The notes below the pieces were generated by a model. It saw nothing but the letters and a program-made list of their open reading frames with translations, did not search any database and was not told where the DNA came from. The position numbers were made by a program, and so were the translations under genes. From positions 1,736,001 to 1,800,000 of the forward strand of contig WJXW01000001.1 in assembly GCA_015832175.1 (NCBI GenBank): a stretch of 64,000 nt of DNA, read 5' to 3'. Origin of the DNA: Paraphaeosphaeria minitans (Eukaryota > Ascomycota > Dothideomycetes > Pleosporales > Didymosphaeriaceae). Positions 24,168-35,251 of the stretch are shown piece by piece. The first letter of the stretch is position 1, and the number at the start of each line of letters is the position of its first letter.

Positions 24168-25456
24168 GTAGAGAGAGGGAAGGGTACGAGTGTTTGGTTT
24201 GTGGTTTGCTTAGCGACAGCGCGGTGCTTACTCACTGAGTAAGCGTCGAAGATTGCACGCAACTGCAATTTCTTCATGGCGCTTCTGCGCTCTTCGTCTT
24301 GTACGTGTGTCACCTGGACGTCGTCTATCCCGTGCCGCGGTACGATTTTCTGCCGTCAGCACGTACACATCACCCCTTATAGGCCTGACAAGGCTGACAA
24401 CGCCATCGTGTCTGTGCGGAAACTATTGATCCCTCGGCGCCTCTGGGAGCTGCGTCTCTCGTTGATAAATGCTGAAGCTTATTTTAGTACCGTGATCGTA
24501 CGGTTTCTTGGTACCATAGGTAGGGCAACCAACGGCCTATAATATATAGGAAAGCGAGACTACTCGCAAGGCTGAGGTGGAGTGCCACTCGTCCGGACCT
24601 AAGAAAATCGCAGCGCTGTTCCAGTTATGGGTACGCTTCAGGGACGTACTCGAATGAGGTCGAAGTTGAGAAAACCATCGCCCGGGCTGAAGATGGCGGC
24701 GTTGCTTTGCCAGGGAAAGATGACGTGGCGATGAGCGTGTTGTGGAATAAAAAGAAAAAAAGTGGGAGGAGGGGGGGTTCCTCATACCAGCCGATATGGA
24801 AGGAAGGAAAAAATTAAAAATTGCAGTGTGGACTGCAAGACCAGAGGCTGGAGCCGCGGTGTTTGGTATGGGCGGTGAAGACGCACGTTCAGACTACCTT
24901 GGATGCGGGCCCCCTCCTTTCCCCTCCTTTCCATTCCGCTCTTCCTATGCTCAAGAAAAGTGATACAGAAAGAAGAAACTCGAGCTAAACCATCTCCCTG
25001 GCAAGACGCCATCCTTGACAAGCTTCTGTCCGTGGTGCTGTAGGTACAAGGACAGACGGCGCGTCGGGATGTGATGTCGCGTCCACTCCAAACAAAGACT
25101 TTCACTTCAAACTTCATTCCCATCACACAACGCCTCACAATAAAAAAAAGAATATAAAATAATGAAGAATGCTTTCTACATCGTAAGTCGTGACATTCGT
25201 GGGTAGCTATGGCTGCCGTACTGCTACGTAACCAAAACCAGCAATGCATTCATTCGTCCATGACAATACCCATTCCTCCCACCCAACTCTCGGCCGTTGA
25301 GGATACCATAACGAAAGAGTGAACGGAAGCCCGTCAAAAGAGAACCACGGCTATCCAAACCCCAAGAATAGCCGTCTTGCCTAGGTACATCCAGACCGCT
25401 CGTCCAAAACCCAATGATGCCCGCCCAAAGAAACAAAAAAGGAAACCGTTCGCTAT
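24168..25456. other. Intergenic region between convergent genes
   Basis: About 1.3 kb between the 3' ends of TRAPPC11 (+) and the DUF3824 gene (-). It should hold both 3' untranslated regions. A-rich stretches near 24750-24820 and 25139-25160 are visible. No further gene is supported. Confidence 0.6.
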
Positions 25457-27229
25457 CTAATACCGCGCACTCGGCGCACCGCCCACGGGTGGCGGCGGCA
25501 GGCTCCCGTAGGGATTCGCATCGACGTAGGTAGAGCCGTACGGGGCAGCAGCTACAGGGTAGGCATACGGATTAGCCATGCCTTGACCAGGGAGCGCATT
25601 CTGCCTGGCCTCGCGCTCCTTGCGCTCGCGCATCTTCCTCCTCTTGCGGCGCCGCGTCTCGAGCTCATGCACACTGTGCCGCTGCTCGTTCATCTCCTTC
25701 CACTCGGAGAAGGCAGACTTGATGCCCATGGCCGCGATGCCCACGGCCGCCGCGTCCTGCAGCATGTTCTTGGATTTGCGCTTGCGCGCCTCCTCGGCCG
25801 TGATCTCGCCCTCGGCAACCAGCTTGCGCCGTTTTTCAGAGGCGACCATGGACGAGTAGACGCCATGCGCGGCGTGGATGGTGGCGACGGTTGCAAGACC
25901 GGCAGTAAGGAGTTCCTTACCTCTTAATTTCTTGCGCTTCTGCTCCATATCCGTCGTCGATGTGGAGCTAGAGCTGCTATCTCTCCTCCCACGCTGAGAG
26001 CCGCCTGCGACGACTGCTCCTCCGCCAGTGGCTGCCGCTAGTCTGCGATCTGGATTAGCTCTGGGAGCATCGGAATAGGCACCGTCCATACTGCGGGCCC
26101 GGTCGTATCCGCCGCGGGAGCGGCGATTCCGGGATGGTGGTTCATATTCGTCGGCGCTGTCGTACGAAGGCGAGCGCTCACGCCTGGAGCGTGACTTGGA
26201 GCGCACGCGGTCGTAGAGAGCCTTGCCTGCTGCTAGAACTGCTCCGCCTCCAACTACTTTACCGAGGGTGTTGTCCCCACCACGTTCGCGAGATCCAGAA
26301 CGGGAGCGTCCACGGGAGCGAGAGCGGCCGAAGATTGATTTGGATCGGGAGCGGGAGCGGGAGGGTGAAGGAGACCGAGAACCACCGCGTCCGCGAGACT
26401 TGGAGCGGGAGCCATTCGCAACGCGGGCCGCAACAAGACCACCGAGAGCTGATTCGGCGACGTGTCTCTTGCTGTGCTTGTCCGGATCTTTGTCGACGAG
26501 ACTGTCGATACCAGCGGCACCGAAGGCAGCAGTAGCAATGCGCTGACCCTTCTCGCCGGTCCATGGACCAGGTTGCTTTCGGCTACGGAAGGCCTCCACG
26601 GCACCAGCTACAATGGCGGCTTTGGCAGCCTGCTCCCACTTGGCCTGAGATTTTCCGTGGCGGCTTGGGCTGCGCGAGCCGTAGCGGCTGCTTCGGCGGT
26701 CTTCCGAGTATCGGTCGTCGTAGCGATCACGATCGCTCTCGTAGCCGCGGTCCTTCCGGTGTCGTGAGCGGGAACGGCTGCGGCCGGTCACTGCGCCGAT
26801 GACGCCTCCAAGGCCTGCGGACTCGGCAAAGTCCTTGACATTGTCGACGATGGACTTGCGTCGCTGGGGCTTGGGTCGCTCGCTGTATTCGGAGTAATCG
26901 TCGTAGTCGCGCTCTCGCCTGGCGCGGCCATCGCGGCTGTCGCGGGAGTAGTCGTCGTAGTCGTAATCCCGGTGAGCGGAGCGGGTACGGCGTGGCTCAT
27001 ATGTCTCGCGGTACTTGGTGCGCCTGTACTCGGCGCCGGGAGGAGGGAAGTCGCGGGCGACCTCTTCGATGCTGTCCTCGCGGCGGGGTCGGTAGACCAG
27101 GTCGCGCACTCCTTCTCCACGGGCGCCGCGCTCGATGTACGTCGTCTCGGTGACATACTCGGGCTCGCGCTCGCGCACGCGGTCTCGATCGCGACGCCGT
27201 GGACGGTCGTCGTAGCTATACTCGGACAT
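25457..27229 (-). CDS. DUF3824-type low-complexity protein
   Basis: A single-exon 590-residue protein starting MSEYSYDDRPRRRDRDRVRE. I recognise the overall pattern as the fungal DUF3824 family, whose function is unknown to me. The first 200 residues are rich in Arg, Asp and Tyr. Arg/Ser dipeptide tracts (about 150-200 and 280-320) alternate with short Ala/Gly hydrophobic helices (AAKAAIVAGAVEAF, GKVVGGGAVLAAGKAL, TAGLATVATIHAAHGVY, AAAVGIAAMGIKSAF). The C-terminal tail is Pro/Tyr/Gly-rich. The alternation suggests a largely disordered scaffold with membrane- or self-associating helices; this is inference. The RS tracts alone could suggest RNA-processing compartments. Confidence 0.85.
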   Translation of the reverse strand: MSEYSYDDRPRRRDRDRVREREPEYVTETTYIERGARGEGVRDLVYRPRREDSIEEVARDFPPPGAEYRRTKYRETYEPRRTRSAHRDYDYDDYSRDSRDGRARRERDYDDYSEYSERPKPQRRKSIVDNVKDFAESAGLGGVIGAVTGRSRSRSRHRKDRGYESDRDRYDDRYSEDRRSSRYGSRSPSRHGKSQAKWEQAAKAAIVAGAVEAFRSRKQPGPWTGEKGQRIATAAFGAAGIDSLVDKDPDKHSKRHVAESALGGLVAARVANGSRSKSRGRGGSRSPSPSRSRSRSKSIFGRSRSRGRSRSGSRERGGDNTLGKVVGGGAVLAAGKALYDRVRSKSRSRRERSPSYDSADEYEPPSRNRRSRGGYDRARSMDGAYSDAPRANPDRRLAAATGGGAVVAGGSQRGRRDSSSSSTSTTDMEQKRKKLRGKELLTAGLATVATIHAAHGVYSSMVASEKRRKLVAEGEITAEEARKRKSKNMLQDAAAVGIAAMGIKSAFSEWKEMNEQRHSVHELETRRRKRRKMRERKEREARQNALPGQGMANPYAYPVAAAPYGSTYVDANPYGSLPPPPVGGAPSARY

Positions 27230-27751
27230 GGCGCGGGTTCAACCTCCAGGAAAAGCAGAAAGGGGCAGTGGCAGGAGTTCTGGCAGCAAAGCAGGGCCTA
27301 GGGCTATCTATGGGATCGGTCGTCTGGGCATTGTAAGTATGGACAGAGTAGGGACGGCACGGGGCGGTAGCGTACCGACTACAGAGAAGTAATCTACCTG
27401 GGCAGTGGTGGCCTGGGCTACAGTAGCGTAGGCGGTTGTCGGGTTGTCGCAACGAAGAATAAGAGGTGGCGGCAAGGTACGGGACAAGGTGGACGGGAGT
27501 GTGTGTCGATGCGGCGGCGCGCAGGGAGGACGAGTTTATCTAAGAAGGCCCGGGAGGCTGATGACTGTCCTGAAGGCTTGGTGGTGGGCTCAGGACGGCG
27601 GTTGGTGGGGTTGGATGTTAGCAAAGGGTGACGACCGGGGCTGGGGCTGGGCTGGGCAGTCTGGTGGGATGAGGTGACTGCGGGCAGGCACGGTACGTCA
27701 TAGCGTGAACAGAGCAGGGCACTTGAGAGCCCAACTGGCGCGACTCGACTG

Positions 27752-27856
27752 AAGCCTGCCACCGACCGAAGCCTGCCACCGAGAGCCTGCCACCAAGAGC
27801 CTGCCACCGAGAGCCTGCCACCGAGAGCCTGCCACCGAGAGCCTGCCACCGACCGA
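27752..27856. repeat. 14-bp minisatellite
   Basis: About seven copies of agcctgccaccgag, some interrupted by gacc or aagag variants. Confidence 0.93.
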
Positions 27857-27967
27857 GAGTCCGCCTTGCAGCCACTGCCTGCGCTGGTCGCATAGGTTCA
27901 CCGTCAAGCGCACTGCCCCGGGGCGCTGCATCGCATCTTCGGCCTACGCCGCTACCCGCTCACCGGG

Positions 27968-28099
27968 CTCCAGGCTGGTGTGGCATCAGTATGACAAACA
28001 TGAACAGATGCCTCCAGGCTGGTGTAGTATCACTGTGACAAACACGGACAGATGCCTCCAGGCCGATGTGGCATCACTGTGACAGACACGAACAGAGGC
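27968..28099. repeat. 44-bp tandem repeat, three copies
   Basis: Three diverged 44-bp units starting at 27968, 28012 and 28056, each beginning ctccaggct or ctccaggcc, with gtgacaaacac-like cores. The period equals that of the 11.7-kb minisatellite, but the sequence is unrelated by eye. Confidence 0.88.
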
Positions 28100-28350
28100 T
28101 CGGCCCCCGGCACTGGGCATCACTCAACGCCTGTTGTCCCTCCTGGTGTGCCGTCTTGCAATCGTTGCAAGGTTCCCCGATGCACTGTGCAGCTCAGCGA
28201 CGACATCGGCTGACGAAGCCGGGATGCATCATGGGGAGACTCGGCGCTCATAACACACATGATTGGTGGCCGGTTCTGCTTTCTCCCAGCATCTATCTTG
28301 AACGAGTTGAAGCCCAAGGTGGCCATCGACTGTTCGACTCAGGTCGGTGG

Positions 28351-28626
28351 TACCTGGATAGTGGCTTGGTCGCATCGTCGGGCCTTCTTGATGCTGGCAC
28401 CTTCTCCAACGGCTTTCTTGCTTCACCCTGTCGATGCTGTGCACTGCCGCCGGCTCAAGAGGTTGCGAACCAAACCAAGTACGCGAGCGTGTGCCTGGCA
28501 GTAGTCTACCCAGATATAGTGACTTGGTCGTCGTCGGGCCTTCGTGGTGCCGACACCTTCTCCGACGGCTTTCTTGCATCACGCTATCAATGCCGCACAT
28601 TGCCAGAGGAAATTCATCCCACACAT
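28351..28626. repeat. Diverged 156-bp direct duplication
   Basis: Two adjacent units about 156 bp apart share tcgtcgggccttc, accttctcc and acggctttcttgc with scattered substitutions (for example positions 28375-28410 against 28531-28566). Substitutions look random rather than coding-biased. Origin is unknown. Confidence 0.75.
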
Positions 28627-28768
28627 GGAGCAACGAGCTCCCAGTTCACTTCTACATGCTGTATATATGGTACTCACGCACTGAGGAGAGAGCCTGATGC
28701 AGACATCCAAACCAAACACCATTGCTCTTTTTCCACCTCCATATCGTACACGCACTCATACAATACTC

Positions 28769-29825
28769 TTACGCCTTCTCTTCAACACCCTCTCCCCACT
28801 TCCCCTCCGCCCTCCGAAGTAGCTCCTCGTAGACCGTCCACGCAAGCGCAGAACTGATGGCCTTCCGCGCGATCCGTATCCCCAGCCCGTCAAAGAAGCT
28901 GCGCATGCCGTCCTCCCTCAGCATCTTCTTCCCCGCTTGTATTGTGTTTGCATAGCGGTTCGGCATCAGCTGTATCCTCGTTTTGATGGCGTCGAATGGG
29001 TTGGTAAACGTGGTCGCCAGACCGGCGGCCATGACCCCGGAAACGAAGTTTATGCCAGCCGATGCGCTGGACGAGAGGCTCGCAGTCGAAGTGCTCGCCG
29101 TTTCTTCGATCGTCGTGGCGAGACGCGAAAGTCGCCTCTTCGATTGCTCGTAGAAAAGCACGTAGAGCCCCGCGTACGGCGCATCGCGGACAGCCGTTGC
29201 ACCGAACCCAGCGAAGAAGCCGCGAAAGCCCTCGGTCCTGAAGATGTCTCGAGATGCAGAGACCAGCGACGAGTATGCGTACAGGTTGCTCTCGTAGCGC
29301 ACCTTTAGTATCGTGATCGGCATCATTAGGAAGCCAGCCCATGTCCGCGCCACCGCGCCTGTCGCCAGATTCGCCGTGTTGCTCAGCTTGGGAAGTGTGC
29401 TTGAGTGCCCGTCCGTCTTCGCGCGGTCACTGGCTAATATGTTTGCTTCGCTGACCCGCCGCCGCAGCGCGTTCAACCCGGAAAAGTATATCGCGGAGCC
29501 GCATCCTGTGCGCAGTGTGCTCGGTAATGTGCCTCTCCAGAACTGCTGGATTGGGTTCGGGCCGCTGGCTATTAATTTGATCGTCGCGAGTAGTGTGTTT
29601 TGGTGTGACTGCTGGACGCGGGTTTTGAGTAGGTCGGCGGGTTGGAGGAGGACGGCGGAGAAGATGCCCGAGGTCAAGCCCGCAAAGAAATGAACTGCCA
29701 TGTGTTATTCCCATGTATACATCTCCAACGAATAGCATCAAAGCTTTTGTAATGCTGCACGAAGCTCAAACGGCTGTACCGAACTTACAGGACGATGGGG
29801 AGCGCGACTTCGAGCCATTGGACAT
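28769..29825 (-). CDS. HEM25: Mitochondrial glycine carrier Hem25 (SLC25A38 type)
   Basis: An inner-membrane mitochondrial carrier that by family imports glycine for the first step of haem synthesis. Exon 1 is 29825-29789 and exon 2 is 29694-28769. The 94-nt intron (GTAAGT...GGCAG) joins SPSS to [20 protein letters not shown]. The product is 320 residues, close to the family norm. Three carrier signatures are visible: [12 protein letters not shown] (about 30-41), [12 protein letters not shown] in the second repeat, and [12 protein letters not shown] in the third. The second lacks the usual acidic residue, as is typical of SLC25A38-type carriers. The apparent start inside exon 2 (Met 29701) is an intron artefact. 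Confidence 0.93.
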
Positions 29826-30307
29826 TGCCGCGCCGTCACGATATAAAGAAATTATGAGGAGCGAATAGACAATGTGCTGCGCATGGTGCTGGGCAGTCGA
29901 AGAGGTAGTGTTGTGCTTTTGAGGGCAGATGTCAAAAAGATGTCGGAACTGTATGGATGACGCCAACGCCAACTCAAAGCCGCTACGACCCGACAGCGGC
30001 GCTCGGTGAGCCGAACCTCCACACCCCGCGCACCTCGTGTGAGCACCCACGGTACCGCATGATGTCAGGTTTTTGATAATTTAAAGTGGTTCAAGTTACC
30101 CGAAGATGATTCATTCGACGGGATGGAAAGAGTTGGACTATTTCAGTGTCTTTGTCACTTGTAGTACCTCAGATCACCAGATTACCTCTGGATCAGCTAT
30201 CACACGAACCTGAAAGATTTTGCTTATGAGATGTCATTTGTACATATTCAAAGCATGCCAAAGCATGAAGGATGCTTAATCGTCATAGAGGGGTATCTTC
30301 TGCAAAC
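29826..30307. other. Intergenic region, HEM25 promoter and kinase 3' end
   Basis: About 480 bp holding the HEM25 promoter/leader and the 3' untranslated region of the kinase gene. No repeat or gene is seen. Confidence 0.5.
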
Positions 30308-32333
30308 TCAAACCCGCAGTCCACCAACAATTCTCACGATTTTGGCACGGATGCGAGCACAAGTGAGTCGCTCTTCACCATTGTCTGCCATCATCCCCAC
30401 AATCATCTTCTTCACCAACTCCTTCATGTCTCCGCATTTATCACCAAACCCCTCCACAAACTCTCCACGGCGCAACTTGGTAAGCGCCTCAACCCTCTCC
30501 ATTCTGGTGCCAAAATGCTCTAGCATCTCAAAAGCTAGAACACCAAGAGAAAACACGTCCAGCTTCTCGTCTATCTTGCCTTGGATAACAGGCCGATAGA
30601 ACTCGGTACCCACTGCTTTGGTGACCGATTCGCCCAATGCTGCTACCAAGCCAAAGTCGCCGATCTTCGGCGTGACGTGCTGAGAATGGTCATGCTTTGA
30701 GCAAGATGAGCAGCTGGTAAGGTCAACAGAGCCCGCAGGTTGGGTGCGCCCCGTTGAGAGTGAGAGGAAGACATTAGCTGGCTTTAGGTCTCTATGCACA
30801 ACTCCACGTTCATGCAAGTACTCCACTCCCTTGATGATTTCATGCAGGATTTCGAGGGATATGCAAGGATGAAAGCAGTGGCTCGGGGTTCCTCGCTCGG
30901 TTGATAGGAAAGCAGCCAAGTTGGTATCGTAGAGTGACATTTGGATGTTCAAGGTCAAGACGGGGCCCTGTTTGCGTGTAGAGATGAGCTGGTGTGGCGC
31001 ATCGCTGTCTGTCACCATGCTTTCAGACTCCTCGAATGTCGGCTCATGCTCCCGAGGAATCGTCTCGATGCCCTCTTCGTATTCTTCGTCGACATTCTGG
31101 ACAGCACTCAAGCGCGACTTTGTAGACGAGATGGTTGCGATGGTAGCCTGGCTTCCGCGGCGCGCCTTGCCCTTGCCCTTTTCTTTCTTCGTAAGGAGTC
31201 GCGGGGACTCGTCAACCGGCTCGTTCTTGTCGCTGTCTCCAAAGTGGATAAGGCCCGCCGCCTCCAGCGTTCTACGCTCAAAGGGATCCTCAATATCCAA
31301 GTCACCGAAGCTGTCGTACAATGGGTCCGTGGCATTCTCGCTGAAGGAAGGCTCAGAAGAGTGCTCTATCAGGCGATTCGGGCGAGACACCAGTGGTTGA
31401 TGACTCCGGAATATCAGCTACATTGGGAGTGAACTCCATCCAGGCGCCATGATATCGGACAATGTTGTTGTGATCGAACTGAGCAAGGGAGCGAACTTCT
31501 TCAAGAATGGAGTGGAGTTCCTCATCTCCGCGCTCTCGAATCTTCTGGAGTCTATGGGAGGTAATGCAGATACGCTTCACTGCATAATAGGCGTTATCCA
31601 GCTTGTGCTTAGTCTTGAAGACCTTGCCGTAACCGCCTTTGCCGACCATCTCAACCTCCTCGTACTCACGAGCATATCGGTTGTTGTGCAGGGCAGTGTG
31701 GCCTTGAACGGAGGACGGAAGCTGACGGTACATATCATTAAGTGAATCCATCTCACGCGCCAGTAATGGGGCACTCTGAGCTGGTATACTAAAGAAGGAA
31801 GGCCGAGTGACTAAAGCCTGAGACACGCCTGCAGCTGCAGCAGTTCCGGTAGCGGTAGCAGCGGCAGTAAGGCTCGTCATCTGCAGATGTGTGGCTCGAC
31901 TGATACCCTCTTTAGCTGCTAGACGTTGCACGCGCATATCGTCGCCAGCATAGCTACTGTCGACTTGACTGGAGATCTGGCGAGCTAGACCTTGGTATGT
32001 TTGCTGCGCAAGCGCCAACACGTCCGGATCAGTTTTGCTCTTGCCCAAGTGCTCTGCGGCGTCAGTGAGCGCTTTGTCTTCGAGCAACGAGTGCAGGAGA
32101 AGGTCACGGATATTGTCTCCAGTGTTGGTGCGCGATGTTGCAGGGCGGTTGAGGGAAGGTGGTCCTGCTGCTGGCAAAGAACGGGGCACGGACGATGTGG
32201 AATTCAGTGTGTTGATCCTCGAGAGTAGGTTGTCCGGATCTTCCTGGATGTTGGACGTCTCCTCTTCACGCGTGTTCGAGCTCTGATCTTCACTGGAAGA
32301 CGAACTGTCCCCTGGCCTTCGGAACATTGACAT
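30308..32333 (-). CDS. eIF2alpha-type protein kinase
   Basis: A Ser/Thr kinase of the eIF2alpha-kinase group (HRI/GCN2-like), which would slow translation initiation under stress. Exon 1 is 32333-31422 and exon 2 is 31351-30308, giving 651 residues. The 70-nt intron (GTAGCT...TTCTGAG) is the only one I found that links the two kinase halves in frame. A disordered N-terminus of about 220 residues precedes the kinase. Visible motifs are GKGGYGKVF (near 230), YAVKRI (near 250), VVHRDLKPAN (near 490), KIGDFGLVA and GTEFYRPVI. An insert of about 180 residues separates the lobes, as in this group. MERVEALTKLRRGEF matches the family's C-lobe signature. No HisRS-like or RWD domain is seen, so it is closer to HRI than to GCN2. 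Confidence 0.88.
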
Positions 32334-33121
32334 GGTGTCGGCGGTAGATGGACGTCTTCTTGAAGGTTAGTCTCATTCGACTTGGCTAGTCGGTTCCCAA
32401 GACCTGACGGCAGGGCCTGAATACGTCGGCGGTTTGATGCAACAACAGCGTATACACAGCTTCGATTTTGCCGATGCGTGTAAGGTCCCCTCGATTGAAC
32501 CTTTTGATGACGGTTTCTCAAAAGCCTCTGTGAGGGGCGGGTGGGGCACCTGAAGATGCGGACGGAAACAGCAACAGCGTACACAAACCCCAGGAGGGCG
32601 CGAGCGGAATAAACCCTCTGTAAAACCTTTGCCTTTCCTGTTCAAGGCGGACCGGATATTTCGCGGTTGGCAATTGCATGCAAGTTGCACCTCAAGACGG
32701 TTTAGGGTGTTGTGCGCAGCGTGGTGTTTTGCTCGCGCTGTAGCGGTGAGGCACGTATCTTAACCCGAGGGCGCCCGGTGGTTGCCATGGAATCTACAGC
32801 GTAAACAAAATGGAACATAACCGAAGCATATGGAAATGAAACGTGGTCGTTCTCTCGAGGTGAATGCTGCCTTCTTTCCGAAGTGTTCGCTGGGCTCAAC
32901 GACAAGCGAGCCGCTTACCACTTTCAGTGGCCCTACATTCACACGTGATCGCGTCATCATACGTCGCGTGCACACGCGAAAGCGCGTCATCCGCGACACC
33001 GATTTGGGCAATCCGTGATGCTGCAAGAACAGCAAATGTTCTCGGCATGGGGCCGTTGAAACACTCGCGACCTCACGCATATCTCTCAACCCTCAGGGAA
33101 ACGTCGCGGGATATTCTCATT
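32334..33121. promoter_or_regulatory. Divergent intergenic region, kinase and 33.1-kb gene
   Basis: About 790 bp between two head-to-head start codons, containing both promoters. No repeat or distinct element was recognised. Confidence 0.45.
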
Positions 33122-34442
33122 ATGCCTCCTCGCCGCCAACTTCCCTGGGCTATCAAAGATAGTGGCAAGAAACCCATCGTGAAGCCGCCGTCAGCAAAGC
33201 AAGCCGTTCAATCCGACATTGACGATGGTTTTTTCGATGGGACTGTAATGGAAAGCTCCCGCAGAAGCAGAGAACGAGCAAGTGAGCCATCTCCTTCATG
33301 CACATATGGATGAAGACTAAGTAGAATTCGTATGAAGATTTGGATAATGACTTTCCGGGTTCATCCTCCAGATTTACGAATACGACGCGTAAAGGTAGGG
33401 AAACGAGCCGTAGTGCTCGTTTGCCCTCATCTTCCCCCCCTCCGATCGCTGCAGACCTCCCGCCACCAACGACGGAGTAAGCCGTCAGCCCATCCTAGAG
33501 TGAGCCACATCTAATCTATATAGGTATATGCTTACGGGCGTTGATAAGTTCGATCTCCGCGACGACGAATGGATGATGGTGGAAGATGAACTGTTGCAAA
33601 CGGCTAAGCTGTTCACACAGCACCTCCATCTTGCAGAGTACAAGACACTGAAAACAAAGATAGAAGAGCTAAGGAGCGAGACTGCTGCGAGACCGGTTGT
33701 GTCGAATACAAAGCCGTCAGTCGAGGGGCACTTCAAGCGCAAGGCGCAAGAACAGGCACGGAAGCAGAAAAAGGCACTCAATGAGGTGATCTCAACGCGC
33801 GGCAGTGATAGTGAAGGCGACGAAGAGCCACAACGAGCGGTTCCGGACAGGACCGCGCCATCACTCCCACTAGCAATACCACTGAGCACAGCCAGAGCGC
33901 CAGCCAACGAGACCGCCTCTGATAGCGACGACCTTGACATGCCAGAGCGACCGCCAACAACGAAACTTTCCACCATCCTACTGAAGGCTACAGCAAACAA
34001 CGCCCCAGCCAAGCGACCAGAAGTCTTCGTGAAGCCCGCATTGAAGACGCCGAGCAAACCAGCTCGCGTACAGCGCCGAATTGTATGGGACGATTGGGAT
34101 GAGCTCAATGCCAGTCCGAAACCATTGATGCCAGCGCCCTCTCCCTTACGAACACCATACCAAGCGTCTTCGCCCATGAAAACAGTTGAACCTTCTACAC
34201 ACCGGCAATCATCCTCACCTACTACTTCCCTCCCCACACTAATCTCGAAACAAATACACAATGTTGCTTCCGTGCCCTCAAAGCGCCCTACGACGATCTT
34301 GGACGACGATGATCTCAACCTGCCGAAGAGGAACCACCTGGCCAAGGACACAGTAGATCGGTTAGCAAAACGCAAGGCCGACATGGATCGCGAAAAAAAG
34401 AAAGAGCAGAAGTACGACGACATCCCGACTTTCCTATTCTGA
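33122..34442 (+). CDS. Conserved-looking protein of unknown function
   Basis: I do not recognise this protein. Exons by frame continuity are 33122-33281, 33338-33476 and 33524-34442 (introns 56 and 47 nt), giving 405 residues. It starts MPPRRQLPWAIKDSGKKPIV and is basic, disordered and Ser/Pro-rich. A helical block (FDLRDDEWMMVEDELLQTAK through EYKTLKTKIEELRSE) looks like a short coiled coil. It is followed by a Lys/Arg-rich segment (HFKRKAQEQARKQKKALNEV), an acidic-Ser tract and another basic C-terminus (AKRKADMDREKKKEQKYDD). Composition suggests a nuclear protein. The first intron could alternatively use a donor at 33246, so the N-terminal junction is less certain than the second. Confidence 0.7.
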
Positions 34443-35251
34443 ATGTGGTGTCAATATTGGCGCTTGGAATTTCCGAGTCAGCTGTAGATACCCTGGTCTT
34501 GGACATTGCCGTTTGGCACAAGCAAATGATGACTATTAGCCATGGTTTTGATGAATAATGTTACTCTTCATCGTTTCAGTGTCGATATATATGGTTCGCA
34601 TCGTTCAATCTTTCACATACGACTATGGGACACTGAAAACTAGTTCTCCTATCCGCTCTGCCATCTACCACGGGACCGTATCCGGTAAGTATAGTTCCCC
34701 CTCCGTCTCCTGCTTTGGGTAATGTTAGTACCGATTACAGGTTCCGGTCCAAGATTGGCGTAGCCAGCCACTAATATATCCACAGTACTAGTTAGAGGAT
34801 GCTATTAGCGTTCTCAATATACGTAAAGCAGCGGCTGCTGTGTATATTGATGTGTTCAAGACAACTACGTCACTACGACTCACCCCCCGACAGGGTTGCC
34901 CATAGACAAGGCCGTTAGGGCTTAAGGCAGGCCAAGATGGGGGCGAATGCGTAGGCGGACTCGTCACGATTAGTCTTAGCACAGATCCGGCGCTGCACAC
35001 GCTGGAATTTCAGAAGCAAGTAGACTGACGTAGGCCGGAGCCAACGCACACACGCTACTACCGTCAAAAGTTAAGCCGTTGCCCATCCATATTGTGTTCG
35101 CAATGCCCAACGAGCAACCGAGCGTCCCCTTTTCACTTATTTTGTTACGAAATCCTCCAATTTGCGAGTGGGTCCTTCCAAAGGATTCCTTCTGAGTTGT
35201 TCGGTATTGAACAAGCACTAGCTCCCATCCTGCCATTCGTTGGAGATTAAT
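34443..35251. other. Intergenic part of an AT-richer island
   Basis: About 800 bp that is visibly more AT-rich than the flanking genes. No gene is supported; the right part precedes the F-box-like relic. Confidence 0.5.

Larger units (their letters stand above)
27230..28768. other. Repeat-bearing intergenic region
   Basis: About 1.5 kb between the DUF3824 start and the HEM25 stop. It contains two minisatellites and a diverged 156-bp direct duplication (listed separately). A plus-strand open frame of 263 codons (28066-28857) runs through the duplication and into the HEM25 3' end. It has no recognisable domain, so I treat it as chance. Confidence 0.6.

Noticed and set aside
28066..28857. Plus-strand open frame of 263 codons
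   Set aside because: It runs through minisatellite-like duplications and antisense into the HEM25 3' end, has no recognisable domain, and repeats only because of the 156-bp DNA duplication.
33394..33480. Possible intron starting at GTAGGG (33395) in the 33.1-kb gene
   Set aside because: Reading through gives good continuous protein sequence up to a better donor (GTAAGC at 33477), which restores the frame into the last exon.
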